From Rhodoferax antarcticus ANT.BR (GTDB lineage Bacteria > Pseudomonadota > Gammaproteobacteria > Burkholderiales > Burkholderiaceae_C): a stretch of 64,000 bases of DNA. A program made the translations under genes and the position numbers. Below the pieces are notes generated by a model. It made no database searches. It saw only the letters and a program-made list of their open reading frames with translations, and had not been told where the DNA came from. Shown one piece after another: positions 10,021-20,109 of the stretch (position 1 is its first letter; each line of letters starts with the position of its first letter). The stretch lies in NCBI RefSeq assembly GCF_001938565.1, contig NZ_MSYM01000005.1, forward strand, positions 62,001 through 126,000, written 5' to 3'.

Positions 10021-11199
10021 CTATCTCAGCTTCAGGGTACTCAAACCCACCAGGCACAACAACATGGTGATGATCCAGAAACGCACCACCACCTGCGTTT
10101 CTTTCCAACCGGCTTTCTCAAAGTGGTGGTGCAGCGGCGCCATTTTCAGCAGGCGCTTACCGCTGCCAAAGCGCTTTTTGGTGTATTTGAAATAGGTCAC
10201 CTGCAGCATCACAGAAATGGCCTCGGCTACAAACACCCCGCCAATAATGGCCAGCACTATTTCTTGCCGCACGATCACCGCAATGGTGCCCAGCGCCGCG
10301 CCAAGTGCCAGCGCACCCACATCACCCATGAAAACCTGCGCCGGATGGGTGTTGAACCACAAAAACGCCAAGCCAGCCCCGGCCATCGCCGCACAAAAGA
10401 TCATCAGTTCCCCGGCGCCGGGAATGTGCGGCAGCAGCAGATAACGTGAAAAAACCGAATTGCCGGTCACATAGGCAAAAATGCCCAGGCAAGAACCCAC
10501 CATCACCACCGGCATGATGGCCAGGCCGTCCAGCCCGTCGGTCAGGTTCACCGCGTTGCTTGAGCCCACAATCACCAAGTAGGTCAGGATGACAAAACCC
10601 AGCACCCCCAGCGGGTAGCTGACTTGCTTAAAAAACGGTACCAACAAATCGGCTTTGGGCGGCAGGCTCAAGTCAAAACCCGACTGCACCCAGCTGAAAA
10701 ACAGCTCCAGCACCCGGATGTTGGAGCTTTCCGAGATGGAAAACACCAGGTACAGCGCCGCCACCAGACCAATCAGCGACTGCCACAAATACTTTTCGCG
10801 TGAGGGCATGCCTTCGGGGTCTTTGTTGACCACCTTGCGCCAGTCGTCCGACCAGCCAATGGCGCCAAAACCCAGCGTGACCAGCAGCACAATCCAGACA
10901 AAGCGGTTGCTCCAGTCAAACCACAGCAGGGTCGAGATCGAAATACTCAGCAAAATCAGCACGCCACCCATGGTGGGTGTGCCACTTTTGCTCAGGTGCG
11001 ACTCCATGCCGTAGCCACGGATCGGCTGGCCGATTTTGAGTGACGCCAGGCGCCGGATGACCCAGGGTCCGGCGGCCAGACCCATCAGCAGCGCGGTCAT
11101 GGCAGCCATCACCGCGCGAAAGGTCTGGTACTGAAACACGCGCAAGAAGCCCAGTTCGGGCGAGAGCGTTTGCAACCATTGCGCCAGCCAGATCAGCAT
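10021..11199 (-). CDS. mraY: Phospho-MurNAc-pentapeptide transferase MraY
   Basis: Polytopic enzyme that transfers phospho-MurNAc-pentapeptide to undecaprenyl phosphate, making lipid I. The 392 residues, about ten membrane helices, the conserved DDWRKV loop (about 117) and the [10 protein letters not shown] motif with catalytic aspartates (about 218) identify it. The C-terminal [13 protein letters not shown]is loop is intact. It overlaps the murF stop by seven bases. Confidence 0.97.
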   Translation of the reverse strand: MLIWLAQWLQTLSPELGFLRVFQYQTFRAVMAAMTALLMGLAAGPWVIRRLASLKIGQPIRGYGMESHLSKSGTPTMGGVLILLSISISTLLWFDWSNRFVWIVLLVTLGFGAIGWSDDWRKVVNKDPEGMPSREKYLWQSLIGLVAALYLVFSISESSNIRVLELFFSWVQSGFDLSLPPKADLLVPFFKQVSYPLGVLGFVILTYLVIVGSSNAVNLTDGLDGLAIMPVVMVGSCLGIFAYVTGNSVFSRYLLLPHIPGAGELMIFCAAMAGAGLAFLWFNTHPAQVFMGDVGALALGAALGTIAVIVRQEIVLAIIGGVFVAEAISVMLQVTYFKYTKKRFGSGKRLLKMAPLHHHFEKAGWKETQVVVRFWIITMLLCLVGLSTLKLR

Positions 11200-12629
11200 G
11201 CCGCTGCCCTGCTTTCTTGCGTGGCGGCCACGATGGCCTCGACCACCCGCTCCATCTTCATGAAGCGCGAGCCCTTGACCAACACGCTGGACACTCCGGG
11301 CAACGCAGCCAATACGGCTGCCTGTAAATCAATCATCTCCACACAAACCCTCACATCATCAAATTTCATAGCTGCTTGCGCTGACTGCACGCCGGTTACA
11401 AGCACTTTTTCTATATTTTTTTCCAAAGCGTGGGTCAGCGCCTCGGCGTGGAACAGCGGGCCTTGGTCGCCGACTTCACCCATGTCACCCAGCACCAGCA
11501 AACACGGCCCCGGCAACGCCGCCAGCACGTCAATGGCGGCGCGCACTGAATCCGGGTTGGCGTTGTAGGTGTCATCCACCACGGTGATGCTGCGCCCCGA
11601 CAAGCTGACCTGCAGTGCCCGGCTGCGGCCTTTTACCGGCTCAAAAGCAGACAGTCCGGCGGTGATGGCTTCAGAAGCAACACCAGCCGCCAATGCACAG
11701 GCCACGGCAGCCAGCGAATTCTTCACGTTGTGGGCACCGGCAATGTGCAGGCTGTAGCGCAACTCACCCACCGGGGTGGCGGCACACACCTGCCAAGCGG
11801 CGTCTTGCCAGTGGGTCTGCAGGGCATACACCTCGGCATCGGCCTTTGCATCGGCTGGCGCCTGCGCTGCAAACCGCAGCACCCGGCGCGCACCGGCCAG
11901 TTCAACCCAGACGGCACTGTAGGCGTCGTCGGCCGGGAACACCGCCACACCGTCAGCAGGCAGGGCACTGATCACCGCGCCATTTTCTTCGGCCACGCCC
12001 TGCACGGTGTGCATGAATTCAAGATGTTCTCGCTGGGCGTTGTTGACCAGCGCCACCGTGGGCTGGGCAATGGCCGCCAAGGTGGCGATTTCGCCGGGGT
12101 GGTTCATGCCGAGCTCGACCACAGCGGTGCGGTGCTCAGATGTGAGGCGCGCCACAGTGAGCGGCACGCCAATGTCATTGTTCAAATTGCCCTGTGTGGC
12201 CAAAGCGGCATCACCTTGCGCGGCGTGCAGGATGGCGGCGATCATTTGCGTCACCGTGGTTTTGCCGTTGCTGCCGGTCACCGCGATCAGCGGCAAGCTG
12301 AACTGCGCGCGGTAGTGGGTGGCCAGTTGCGCCAGTGCCAGCCGCGCATCGGCCACCACCAGCCCCGGCAAGCCTGCTTGCGCCAGTTGCGCCGCAGCCT
12401 TGTCACCCTGGCACAAGGCCGCCACTGCGCCTTTGGCCCGGGCCTCTACCAGAAACGCATTGGCGTCAAAGCGCTCACCGCGCAAGGCCACGAACAAATC
12501 ACCGGGCTGCAGGGTACGGGTGTCGGTGTGCACGCGCGCTATAGCCACCGGCGCCGCTGCATCCAGCCCAACCGGCTGCGCCTGGCCCAGCCAGGTGGCG
12601 ACTTGCGCCAAGGTCATGCGGGTTCTCAT
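11193..12629 (-). CDS. murF: UDP-MurNAc-tripeptide--D-Ala-D-Ala ligase
   Basis: Final Mur ligase, adding D-Ala-D-Ala. The 478 residues carry the P-loop GSNGKTT (119-125), [10 protein letters not shown] and [10 protein letters not shown], typical of MurF. The ATG overlaps the murE stop (ATGA); an ATG four codons later is the alternative. Residues about 400-428 lie across an AT-rich stretch that resembles a degraded copy of the dispersed repeat. Confidence 0.96.
   Translation of the reverse strand: MRTRMTLAQVATWLGQAQPVGLDAAAPVAIARVHTDTRTLQPGDLFVALRGERFDANAFLVEARAKGAVAALCQGDKAAAQLAQAGLPGLVVADARLALAQLATHYRAQFSLPLIAVTGSNGKTTVTQMIAAILHAAQGDAALATQGNLNNDIGVPLTVARLTSEHRTAVVELGMNHPGEIATLAAIAQPTVALVNNAQREHLEFMHTVQGVAEENGAVISALPADGVAVFPADDAYSAVWVELAGARRVLRFAAQAPADAKADAEVYALQTHWQDAAWQVCAATPVGELRYSLHIAGAHNVKNSLAAVACALAAGVASEAITAGLSAFEPVKGRSRALQVSLSGRSITVVDDTYNANPDSVRAAIDVLAALPGPCLLVLGDMGEVGDQGPLFHAEALTHALEKNIEKVLVTGVQSAQAAMKFDDVRVCVEMIDLQAAVLAALPGVSSVLVKGSRFMKMERVVEAIVAATQESRAAAC
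11350..11425 (+). repeat. Possible degraded dispersed repeat inside murF
   Basis: The plus strand shows CATAGCTGCTTGCGC followed by an AT-rich tail, matching the 5' half of the dispersed element. The second half (GGGCTAGAGGC) is not recognisable, so this is tentative. Confidence 0.35.
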
Positions 12630-14146
12630 GCTGCCACCCCGCCGATAGGGCGCTGCTTCAGGGCTTGCCGGACCTGCACCATGTCCGAGAAAGGCAGGCG
12701 TTTGCCGGCAATTTCCTGATAGTCCTCATGGCCCTTGCCGGCCACCAGCACCACGTCGGCAGCGGCGGCTTGTGCCAGCACCTCGGCAATGGCACGGGCG
12801 CGGTCGGGTTCCACCATCACATGCGGCTCACCGACCAGCCCCAGCAAGATCTGGCTGATGATGGCGTCTGCCGGTTCGCTGCGCGGGTTATCACTGGTGA
12901 CCATCACACGCTCGGCGTGCCCAGCGGCCATGGCGCCCATCAGTGGGCGCTTGCTGGTGTCGCGGTCACCACCGCAACCAAACACACACCACAGTTGGCC
13001 ACCGCGCTGCGCAGCCACGGGCTTGAGCGCATCAAGCGCTTTGGCCAGCGCGTCCGGGGTGTGGGCGTAATCCACCGCCACCAACGGCTGGCCCGGCACA
13101 CTGACACACTCCATGCGCCCCGGCACCGGGGTCAAGGCGGCACACGCTTCTGCGGCGCTCGCAAGTGGCACGCCCAACGTACGCATCGCGGCGATCACGC
13201 CCAGCAGATTGGAGACGTTGTAGTCACCCATCAAGGGCGTGGTCAGGGCCACAGACTGCCCGCCTTCCACCAAATCAAAGCCCACGCCACCATGGCTGTA
13301 GTCAATGGCCTGCGCCTGCAGCCGTGCCCGGTTGCCCTGCCCGGGCTGCATCGACACCGTCCAGAGATCCAGCGCCCCTTGCTGCGCGCGCGCTGCCAGG
13401 CTTTGCGCCAGCTCCACACCGTAGGGGTCGTCCACATTGATGACGCCAGCGCGCAAACCCGGCCAGGCAAACAGCCTCGCCTTGGCTTGCCAATAGGCTT
13501 GCATGTTGCCGTGGTAGTCCAGATGGTCTTGCGTCAGGTTGGTCAGCAAGGCGGTATGAATCTGTGTGCCATCCAGCCGGTGCTCTTCGATGCCGATGGA
13601 CGAGGCCTCCATGGCGCAGGCTTGCAGGCCCTGGGCCACAAAGCCAGCCAACCCTGCTTGCAAGGCCACCGGGTCGGGCGTGGTCAGGCCAGTGCTCACC
13701 ACATCAGGGGGGATTCCAATACCCAAAGTGCCCACAAACCCACATGGAATATGCGCGGAATGCTTTAATTTTGAGAGCGCCTGAGCCAGCCACCAAGCAG
13801 TGGAGGTTTTGCCATTGGTGCCTGTCACTGCCAGCAAACGCAAGGCCTGGCTGGGCTCACCAAAGTAGACACTGGCCAGCGGCCCGCTGGCGGCTTTCAA
13901 ACCGCGGTAGCAGGCGATGCGTGGGTCATCCAGGCCAAAGCCAGCCACACCGTCTTGCTCCACCAGGCAGGCGCTGGCTCCGGCCGCCAGCGCACCGGCC
14001 ACATGGGCACGTGCGTCCACCGCAGCGCCTGGCCAGGCCAGAAAGCCATCACCGACCTGCAGTTGGCGGCTGTCAGTGCGCAGCGTCCCGGTGACCTGGG
14101 TCTGCAGCCAGCGCGCGCATTGCAGCGGGGTGTGAAATTGCAGCAT
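12626..14146 (-). CDS. murE: UDP-MurNAc-L-Ala-D-Glu--meso-DAP ligase
   Basis: Third Mur ligase. The 506 residues contain the P-loop GTNGKTS (109-115) and, near residue 420, the DNPR motif that specifies meso-diaminopimelate rather than lysine, as expected for a Gram-negative. The start overlaps the ftsI stop by one base and the stop overlaps murF by four. Confidence 0.97.
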   Translation of the reverse strand: MLQFHTPLQCARWLQTQVTGTLRTDSRQLQVGDGFLAWPGAAVDARAHVAGALAAGASACLVEQDGVAGFGLDDPRIACYRGLKAASGPLASVYFGEPSQALRLLAVTGTNGKTSTAWWLAQALSKLKHSAHIPCGFVGTLGIGIPPDVVSTGLTTPDPVALQAGLAGFVAQGLQACAMEASSIGIEEHRLDGTQIHTALLTNLTQDHLDYHGNMQAYWQAKARLFAWPGLRAGVINVDDPYGVELAQSLAARAQQGALDLWTVSMQPGQGNRARLQAQAIDYSHGGVGFDLVEGGQSVALTTPLMGDYNVSNLLGVIAAMRTLGVPLASAAEACAALTPVPGRMECVSVPGQPLVAVDYAHTPDALAKALDALKPVAAQRGGQLWCVFGCGGDRDTSKRPLMGAMAAGHAERVMVTSDNPRSEPADAIISQILLGLVGEPHVMVEPDRARAIAEVLAQAAAADVVLVAGKGHEDYQEIAGKRLPFSDMVQVRQALKQRPIGGVAA

Positions 14147-15879
14147 CAGAACGACTCCTCCACCAGCTCGGTCACCACCTGGGGCACTACCGTCATGTCC
14201 GGCGCCACACCCAGGACGCGCAAGGTTTGCTGCACGGTTGTGCTGAACACCGGCGCGGCTGTGTCACCGCCAAAATACTTGCCATTGGTAGGCTCGTCGA
14301 TCATCACCGCCACAGCGATGCGCGGCGCGTCAATCGGTGCCAGCCCGGCGAACACACCGCGATAACGCTTGCTGGCGTAGCCACGGCCTTCCACCTTGTG
14401 CGCGGTACCGGTCTTGCCGCCCACCGAGTAACCCATGGTCTGGGCCTTGGGCGCGGTGCCACCTGGGCCGGTGACCAAGTGCAACATGTTGCGCACGTCG
14501 CGCGCCACCTTGCCCTTAAAAACCGGCTGCCCGGCCCTGGGCTGCGACACCTTGAGCATGGACAGCGGTACCAAATCACCCTCGCGACCAAACACGGTAT
14601 AGGCATGGGCGAGTTGCATCAGACTCACCGACAGGCCATAACCGTAACTCATAGTGGCCTGCTCAATCGGCCGCCAGGCCTTGTAGGGCCGCAGCCGCCC
14701 GCTCACCACGCCTGGAAACGGCACCTGCGGCTTCTGTCCAAAGCCGACACGGCTGTACATCTCCCACATCTCCCGCGCGGGCATTTGCATGGCAATCTTC
14801 ACGGTGCCTACGTTGCTGGACTTCTGGATCACCTCGGCGACGGTGAGCATGCTGTGCGGGTGCGAGTCTGAGATGGTCGCGTTGCCGATGCTCATTCGCC
14901 CCGGGGCAGTCTGAATACCGGTCTGCGGCGAGACACGCCCGGTGTCCATGGCCAGCCCGATGATGAACGGCTTCATGGTGGAGCCCGGCTCAAAAGTGTC
15001 GGTGAGCGCCCGGTTACGCAACTGCTCACCGCTGAGGTTTTGTCGCTTGTCGGGCACATAGCTGGGGTAATTGGCCAGCGCCAGCACTTCTCCGGTTAAC
15101 ACATCCAGCACCACCACACTGCCGGCCTTGGCCTTGTGCAGCAGCACCGCCTCCTTGAGTGTCTGGTAAGCAAAGAACTGCACCTTGCTGTCAATGCTGA
15201 GCTGCAGGTCGCGCCCATCTACCGGCGCAATCTGCTCACCCACCGCTTCCACCACCCGGCCCATGCGGTCCTTGATGACGCGCCGTGAGCCGTTGCGCCC
15301 ACCCAGATCGGTGTTGAAGGTCAGCTCCATGCCCTCCTGCCCACGGTCCTCGACATTGGTGAAGCCCACCACATGGGCCACGGCTTCACCCTCGGGGTAC
15401 TGTCGTTTGTATTCCTTGCGCTGGTAAATACCCTTGATTTTCAGGGCTTCAATCTCTTTTCCCACCGACTCATCGATCTGACGTTTGAGCCAAACGAAGG
15501 TCTTGTCCTCGTCCTGCAGCTTCTTGTTCAGCGCCACTGGCGACATGCCTAGCAGCTTAGCCAGCTTTTTCAGGTTGACCGGGTCGCGGTCCACATCTTC
15601 AGGGATCGCCCAGATGCTTGGCACCGGAATGCTGGACGCCAGGACCACCCCGTTGCGGTCCAGAATGCGCCCGCGATTCGACGGCAGCGCCAGCGTGCGG
15701 GCGAAACGCACCTCGCCCTGCCGTTGGAAAAAGTCGTTTTCAATCACCTGGATATAGACCGCGCGCCCAGCCAGGCCGACAAAAGCCAACGCCGTGGCAG
15801 CCACAATGAGTTTGCTGCGCCACACCGGTGTCGGGCTGGCCAACAAAGGGCTGGAGTTGTAGGCGATGCTGCGGCTCAT
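14146..15879 (-). CDS. ftsI: Septal transpeptidase FtsI (PBP3)
   Basis: Class B penicillin-binding protein that cross-links septal peptidoglycan with FtsW. The 577 residues have a short cytoplasmic tail, one membrane helix (about 21-41), a pedestal domain and a transpeptidase domain with the SxxK motif STMK (300-303), SSN (354-356) and KTGT (about 466). It overlaps ftsL by four bases. Confidence 0.97.
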   Translation of the reverse strand: MSRSIAYNSSPLLASPTPVWRSKLIVAATALAFVGLAGRAVYIQVIENDFFQRQGEVRFARTLALPSNRGRILDRNGVVLASSIPVPSIWAIPEDVDRDPVNLKKLAKLLGMSPVALNKKLQDEDKTFVWLKRQIDESVGKEIEALKIKGIYQRKEYKRQYPEGEAVAHVVGFTNVEDRGQEGMELTFNTDLGGRNGSRRVIKDRMGRVVEAVGEQIAPVDGRDLQLSIDSKVQFFAYQTLKEAVLLHKAKAGSVVVLDVLTGEVLALANYPSYVPDKRQNLSGEQLRNRALTDTFEPGSTMKPFIIGLAMDTGRVSPQTGIQTAPGRMSIGNATISDSHPHSMLTVAEVIQKSSNVGTVKIAMQMPAREMWEMYSRVGFGQKPQVPFPGVVSGRLRPYKAWRPIEQATMSYGYGLSVSLMQLAHAYTVFGREGDLVPLSMLKVSQPRAGQPVFKGKVARDVRNMLHLVTGPGGTAPKAQTMGYSVGGKTGTAHKVEGRGYASKRYRGVFAGLAPIDAPRIAVAVMIDEPTNGKYFGGDTAAPVFSTTVQQTLRVLGVAPDMTVVPQVVTELVEESF

Positions 15880-16205
15880 TTCACCCGCCCGACGCTCAAG
15901 GGGTTGGCTGGCGTCAGTAGTCCAGACGCGTCGGTTGCACTGGGCGTATAGGCCACATACGCGGTGATAGCCGGATTGGCCGCACGCATCTGCAAGCGCG
16001 ATTTGGCCAAACGCTCAATACGCGCCGAGGTCGCCTGGGCGCGCTTTTCCACTTGCAGGCGTTCGTTTTCCACCTCCAGCTTGTGTGCCAGAGAGCGTGC
16101 GCGGTCCAGCTCGGAAAACAGGTGGCGCGACTCATATTGCACATTCACAAGATACAGCGCACTGAGGACCACACCCACCGCCAACACCAGGTTCCTGCGC
16201 ATCAT
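15876..16205 (-). CDS. ftsL: Cell division protein FtsL
   Basis: Small bitopic protein that forms the FtsQLB complex. The 109 residues begin with a membrane helix (about 4-22) and continue as a coiled coil with heptads (about 25-65). Sequence conservation of FtsL is low, so the call rests on size, topology and position between rsmH and ftsI, with four-base overlaps on both sides. Confidence 0.93.
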   Translation of the reverse strand: MMRRNLVLAVGVVLSALYLVNVQYESRHLFSELDRARSLAHKLEVENERLQVEKRAQATSARIERLAKSRLQMRAANPAITAYVAYTPSATDASGLLTPANPLSVGRVK

Positions 16206-17155
16206 GGCACGCCCTCTTGCCCGCTAACGGTGCGCTCGGCCACACGCATGATGGCGCTGCGGGCACGCGGGTTAGCCGCCACCTCTGGCGCGCTTGGGCG
16301 GATGCGGCCCAAAGCTTTCATTTGCATCACCTTGGGTACAGCAAACGGCGCCCGGCGGTCATACACCTCTTTGGCGTGTTGGGCAATAAACTGCTTGACG
16401 ATGCGGTCTTCCAGCGAGTGAAAGCTGATCACCACCAGCCGCCCACCCGGTTGCAACACTTTCAGCGCGCCGTCTAGCGCCTGTTGCAGCTCCTCAAGCT
16501 CGGCATTGATGAAAATCCGAAAAGCCTGAAATGTGCGCGTTGCAGGGTTCTGGCCCGGCTCGCGGGTTTTGACCGTGTCAGCCACGAGCTGGGCCAATTC
16601 AGTGGTGGTGTCAAGGGGGCCCCGCGCCTGTCGGCGCGCAACAATCGCCTTTGCAATGGGGCCAGCAAACCGTTCTTCGCCGTAGTCACGAATCACCTCC
16701 GTTATTTGTTGTACCTCGGCATGAGCCAACCACTGCGCCACACTTGTGCCGCGCGTGGTGTCCATGCGCATATCCAGAGGACCTTCGAACCTGAAACTGA
16801 AACCCCGCGCCGGGTTGTCCACCTGCGGCGAGCTAATGCCCAAATCCAGCAACACCCCCGCCACGCTGGCAGGCGGCAGTTCACCTAGATCTTTGAAACC
16901 TTGATGCCGGATGGCAAAACGCGGGTCGGTGATGCAGGCCGCCTCAAGCAGGGCATCCGGGTCTTTGTCAAACGCGATCAAGCGGCCGTGCGGAGCCAAG
17001 CGCGACAAAATCAGGCGGCTGTGGCCGCCGCGCCCAAAGGTGGCATCCACATAGACTGGCGCAGCGACAGAATCAACAGGCGCGTCAGAGGTGCCGAGCA
17101 AAGCGTCAACCGCTTCGCCCAACAACACGGTGGTGTGTGTCCATACGTTTTCCAC
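16202..17155 (-). CDS. rsmH: 16S rRNA m4C1402 methyltransferase RsmH (MraW)
   Basis: SAM-dependent methyltransferase that N4-methylates C1402 of 16S rRNA. The 317 residues start [16 protein letters not shown] and carry the SAM loop [11 protein letters not shown] (about 40-50), LDLGISSPQ and the C-terminal [12 protein letters not shown] motif. It begins nine bases downstream of the mraZ stop, second in the dcw operon. Confidence 0.97.
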   Translation of the reverse strand: MENVWTHTTVLLGEAVDALLGTSDAPVDSVAAPVYVDATFGRGGHSRLILSRLAPHGRLIAFDKDPDALLEAACITDPRFAIRHQGFKDLGELPPASVAGVLLDLGISSPQVDNPARGFSFRFEGPLDMRMDTTRGTSVAQWLAHAEVQQITEVIRDYGEERFAGPIAKAIVARRQARGPLDTTTELAQLVADTVKTREPGQNPATRTFQAFRIFINAELEELQQALDGALKVLQPGGRLVVISFHSLEDRIVKQFIAQHAKEVYDRRAPFAVPKVMQMKALGRIRPSAPEVAANPRARSAIMRVAERTVSGQEGVP

Positions 17156-17164
17156 CGCTGGCCT

Positions 17165-17593
17165 TCAGAACGCAAAGTCTTTGAAAACGTCGGGCATGCC
17201 GCCCTGCATGGCCTGCGCTTCTTGGGCGTCGTAGGTGGCCTTGTCCCACAACTCAAAGTAGCTGCCCATGCCCAGCAACACAGACTCTTTGGTGATACCG
17301 GCTGCAGCGCGCAGTTCGGGCGACACCAGCACACGGCCAGTGGCATCCATCTCCACATCCATGGCATTGCCCAGGAAAATACGCTTCCACCACTGTGCCG
17401 ACATGGGCAGGCTGTTGATGCGTTCGCGAAATTTCTCCCACTCCGGACGGGCAAAAATCATCAGGCAACCGTCTGGGTGTTTCGTGATGGTGAGTTGGCC
17501 GCTGGCTGTGGCACTCAACACGTCACGATGCCGGGTCGGCACAGATAGCCGACCCTTTGCGTCCAGACTGAGAGAAGAAGCCCCTTGAAACAC
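17165..17593 (-). CDS. mraZ: Transcriptional regulator MraZ
   Basis: AbrB-like DNA-binding regulator that controls its own dcw operon. The 142 residues show two copies of the MraZ fold with the DAKGR and DATGR motifs. I use a GTG start, preceded by AAGGG about ten bases upstream. It is the first gene of the dcw cluster, and the expected operator repeats lie 51 bases upstream of the start. Confidence 0.95.
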   Translation of the reverse strand: MFQGASSLSLDAKGRLSVPTRHRDVLSATASGQLTITKHPDGCLMIFARPEWEKFRERINSLPMSAQWWKRIFLGNAMDVEMDATGRVLVSPELRAAAGITKESVLLGMGSYFELWDKATYDAQEAQAMQGGMPDVFKDFAF

Positions 17594-17643
17594 TTGAAAT
17601 GACCCTTGTTGGAGTTGCCAGCCTGACGGGCGTCAGTAAAAAA

Positions 17644-17678
17644 GCACTTTTCACCACTAAATTGCACTTTTTTGCACT
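17644..17678 (-). promoter_or_regulatory. Putative MraZ operator (four 10-bp-spaced boxes)
   Basis: Reading the minus strand toward mraZ, AGTG occurs four times, each exactly 10 bp after the last: AGTGC, AGTGC, AGTGG, AGTGC, with A-rich spacers. MraZ proteins are known to bind short direct repeats at 10-bp spacing upstream of mraZ (TGGGN in E. coli, AAAGTG in mollicutes). The spacing and position fit. No convincing -35/-10 pair was identified. Confidence 0.75.
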
Positions 17679-17818
17679 GTACCAGCAAAATAACGGCCTG
17701 CAAACAGGATTACAGTTATTTGCACAATGAAATCAACAAGTTAGGAGCGACTTTAAAGAATCGATCACGACAAAACTGTTCTAAATGAAGCACTTAGAAC
17801 ACGCACTGAAAGTGATGA

Positions 17819-17842
17819 CTGAGGATGCGCAAACATCCTCAG
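17819..17842 (-). terminator. Perfect hairpin downstream of hslU
   Basis: CTGAGGATG, six-base loop, CATCCTCAG: a perfect 9-bp stem located 46 bases past the hslU stop and before the mraZ regulatory region. There is no strong T-run on the minus strand, so it may be a weak or Rho-assisted terminator. The rest of 17594-17887 holds only the mraZ leader and operator. Confidence 0.4.
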
Positions 17843-17887
17843 AACAGGTGAAAAATTACCGGTTGACGGCCGGTTGCCGACTGTTCA

Positions 17888-19219
17888 CTACAGGATGTAA
17901 CGGCTCAGATCTTCGTTCTTGCTGAGTTCAGCCAGGCGTGAGTCGACGTAGGCCGAGTCGACCTGAACCGTCTGGCCAGCCAGGTTGCTGGCGTTAAAAC
18001 TCACTTCATCCAGGAGCCGCTCCATCACCGTGGAGAGCCTGCGAGCGCCGATGTTCTCGGTACGCTCGTTCACGTCAAAGGCAATTTGCGCCAGGCGCGT
18101 TATGCCCTCGTCGGTGAATTCAACCGCCACCCGCTCGGTTGCCAGCAACGCCTGGTACTGCTTCACCAGGGACGCATGGGTCTGCGTCAGAATGGCCACA
18201 AAGTCTTCAACCGACAGCGACTTGAGCTCAACCCGAATCGGAAAACGCCCCTGCAGTTCCGGAATCAGATCGCTGGGCTTGCTCAGGTGAAAGGCACCTG
18301 AGGCAATGAACAAAATGTGATCGGTCTTCACCGTGCCGTATTTGGTCGACACGGTGGTGCCCTCCACCAGCGGCAGCAGATCACGCTGTACGCCTTGGCG
18401 CGACACCTCGGCGCTGCCGCTGTCGGCACGTGAGGTGACTTTGTCAATTTCATCGAGGAAAACAATGCCGTTTTGCTCCAGCATGTGCAGTGCCTGGGTC
18501 TTGATGTCATCGTCATTCACCAGTTTGGCGGCTTCCTCGTCAGCCAGCAGCTTCAACGCCTCGCTGATTTTCAGCCTGCGCGTCTGCTTTTTGTTCTGGT
18601 TCATCTGGCCAAACATGCCGCGCAATTGCTCGGTCATTTCTTCCATGCCAGCCGCACCCATGATTTCCAGGCGCGGCGCGGCTTGCGCCAGGTCGAGTTC
18701 GATCTCGCGGTCATTGAGCTGGCCTTCCCGCAGTTTTTTGCGAAAATTTTGCCGCGCGGCGCTCTCAGGCTCCTGGGCTTCCATCACGCCAAACTCCTTG
18801 CGCGGCATCGGGATCAAAATATCCAGCACCCGGTCTTCGGCGGCATCTTCGGCACGCGCGCGCACCTTGTGCATCTCGGTCTGGCGGGTTTGCTTGACCG
18901 CCACATCGGCCAGGTCGCGGATGATGGAGTCCACGTCTTTGCCCACATAACCCACTTCAGTAAATTTGGTCGCCTCCACCTTGATAAAAGGCGCATCGGC
19001 CAGACGCGCAAGGCGGCGGGCAATTTCGGTTTTACCCACACCCGTGGGGCCAATCATCAAAATGTTTTTCGGGGTGATCTCGCTGCGCAAGTCACTGTCG
19101 ACTTGCTGTCGGCGCCAGCGGTTGCGCAACGCAATGGCCACCGCACGCTTGGCCTGTTGCTGACCAACAATGTGTTTGTCGAGTTCGGTAACGATTTCCT
19201 GGGGGGTTAAAGATGACAT
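17888..19219 (-). CDS. hslU: HslU ATPase subunit of HslUV protease
   Basis: AAA+ unfoldase that feeds substrates to the HslV peptidase. The 443 residues have Walker A GPTGVGKT (57-64), the pore-loop region GYVGKDVDS, the I domain, Walker [10 protein letters not shown] (about 250) and a C-terminal LSRYIL tail that docks into HslV. It lies downstream of hslV, separated by a long tandem repeat instead of the usual short gap. The ribosome binding site is weak. Confidence 0.97.
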   Translation of the reverse strand: MSSLTPQEIVTELDKHIVGQQQAKRAVAIALRNRWRRQQVDSDLRSEITPKNILMIGPTGVGKTEIARRLARLADAPFIKVEATKFTEVGYVGKDVDSIIRDLADVAVKQTRQTEMHKVRARAEDAAEDRVLDILIPMPRKEFGVMEAQEPESAARQNFRKKLREGQLNDREIELDLAQAAPRLEIMGAAGMEEMTEQLRGMFGQMNQNKKQTRRLKISEALKLLADEEAAKLVNDDDIKTQALHMLEQNGIVFLDEIDKVTSRADSGSAEVSRQGVQRDLLPLVEGTTVSTKYGTVKTDHILFIASGAFHLSKPSDLIPELQGRFPIRVELKSLSVEDFVAILTQTHASLVKQYQALLATERVAVEFTDEGITRLAQIAFDVNERTENIGARRLSTVMERLLDEVSFNASNLAGQTVQVDSAYVDSRLAELSKNEDLSRYIL

Positions 19220-19250
19220 GGTTCAATTAGTTGAAAATTTTGGCTTGCAA

Positions 19251-19547
19251 CGACGAAGTGTTGGAGACAGAGCAAAGCTCACTTCGTGTAGCTCTTGGCC
19301 TGTCCCGCAAGGTGGGCAGCCGGACATCCGACGAAGTGTTGAGGACAGAGCAAAGCTCACTTCGTGTAGCTCTTGGTCTGTCCCGCAAGGTGGGCAGCCG
19401 GACATCCGACGAAGTGTTGAGGACAGAGCAAAGCTCACTTCGTGTAGCTCTTGGTCTGTCCCGCAAGGTGGGCAGCCGGACATCCGACGAAGTGTTGAGG
19501 ACAGAGCAAAGCTCACTTCGTGTAGCTCTTGGTCTGTCCCGCAAGGT
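19251..19547. repeat. 78-bp tandem repeat between hslV and hslU
   Basis: Units start at 19251, 19329, 19407 and 19485; the fourth is cut at about 63 bases. Units 2-4 look identical and unit 1 has small changes. The array starts directly after the hslV stop and ends about 31 bases before hslU. Each unit contains ACGAAGTG...CACTTCGT with an inner GAGC-AAA-GCTC, so the mRNA would form serial hairpins. Because 78 is divisible by three, frames stay open through it, but these look like artefacts. Confidence 0.95.
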
Positions 19548-19548
19548 T

Positions 19549-20094
19549 TCACAATGTTTCAATCGTGTGGTTCATGTTGGTATAGATACAAATCTCACCC
19601 GCAATCTCCAGAGATTTTTTGACCATTTCAGTGGCCGAGAGGGTGGTGTTGTTCAGCAAGGCGATCGCCGCAGCTTGCGCGTAGGCACCACCAGAGCCGA
19701 TGGCCACAATGCCATTTTCAGGCTCCAGCACATCGCCATTGCCGGTGATGATCAGCGAGGCCTCAAGGTCTGCCACCGCCAGCATCGCTTCCAGGCGGCG
19801 CAGCACCCGGTCGGTACGCCAGTCTTTGGTGAGCTCAATGGCGGCGCGCACCAAGTGGCCCTGGTGCTTTTCGAGCTTGGCTTCAAAACGCTCAAAGAGG
19901 GTAAAAGCATCTGCCGTGGCCCCGGCAAAACCGGCCAGCACTTTGCCGTGGTAGAGCTTGCGCACCTTGCGCGCCGTGCCTTTGACCACAATGTTGCCGA
20001 GTGTCACCTGCCCATCGCCGCCAATCGCCACCTGCACGCCCTCTGGGGTCTGACGGCGCACGCTGATGATGGTGGTTCCGTGAAATTGTTCCAT
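19549..20094 (-). CDS. hslV: HslV peptidase subunit of HslUV protease
   Basis: Threonine peptidase of the proteasome-beta fold. The 181 residues start [14 protein letters not shown]; removal of the first six residues exposes the catalytic Thr of TTIISVR. The GDGQVTLG and [11 protein letters not shown] motifs are present. It is upstream of hslU and 15 bases downstream of the STAS-domain gene, so the three may be cotranscribed. Confidence 0.96.
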   Translation of the reverse strand: MEQFHGTTIISVRRQTPEGVQVAIGGDGQVTLGNIVVKGTARKVRKLYHGKVLAGFAGATADAFTLFERFEAKLEKHQGHLVRAAIELTKDWRTDRVLRRLEAMLAVADLEASLIITGNGDVLEPENGIVAIGSGGAYAQAAAIALLNNTTLSATEMVKKSLEIAGEICIYTNMNHTIETL

Positions 20095-20109
20095 ACCGAA
20101 GCTGCTGTC

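Noticed and set aside
19251..19547. CRISPR array
   Set aside because: Units are directly adjacent with no variable spacers, and no cas genes are nearby.
19223..19562. Open frames through the 78-bp array encoding a 26-residue repeated peptide
   Set aside because: The unit length is a multiple of three, so frames stay open by default on both strands; no ribosome site or known repeat protein.
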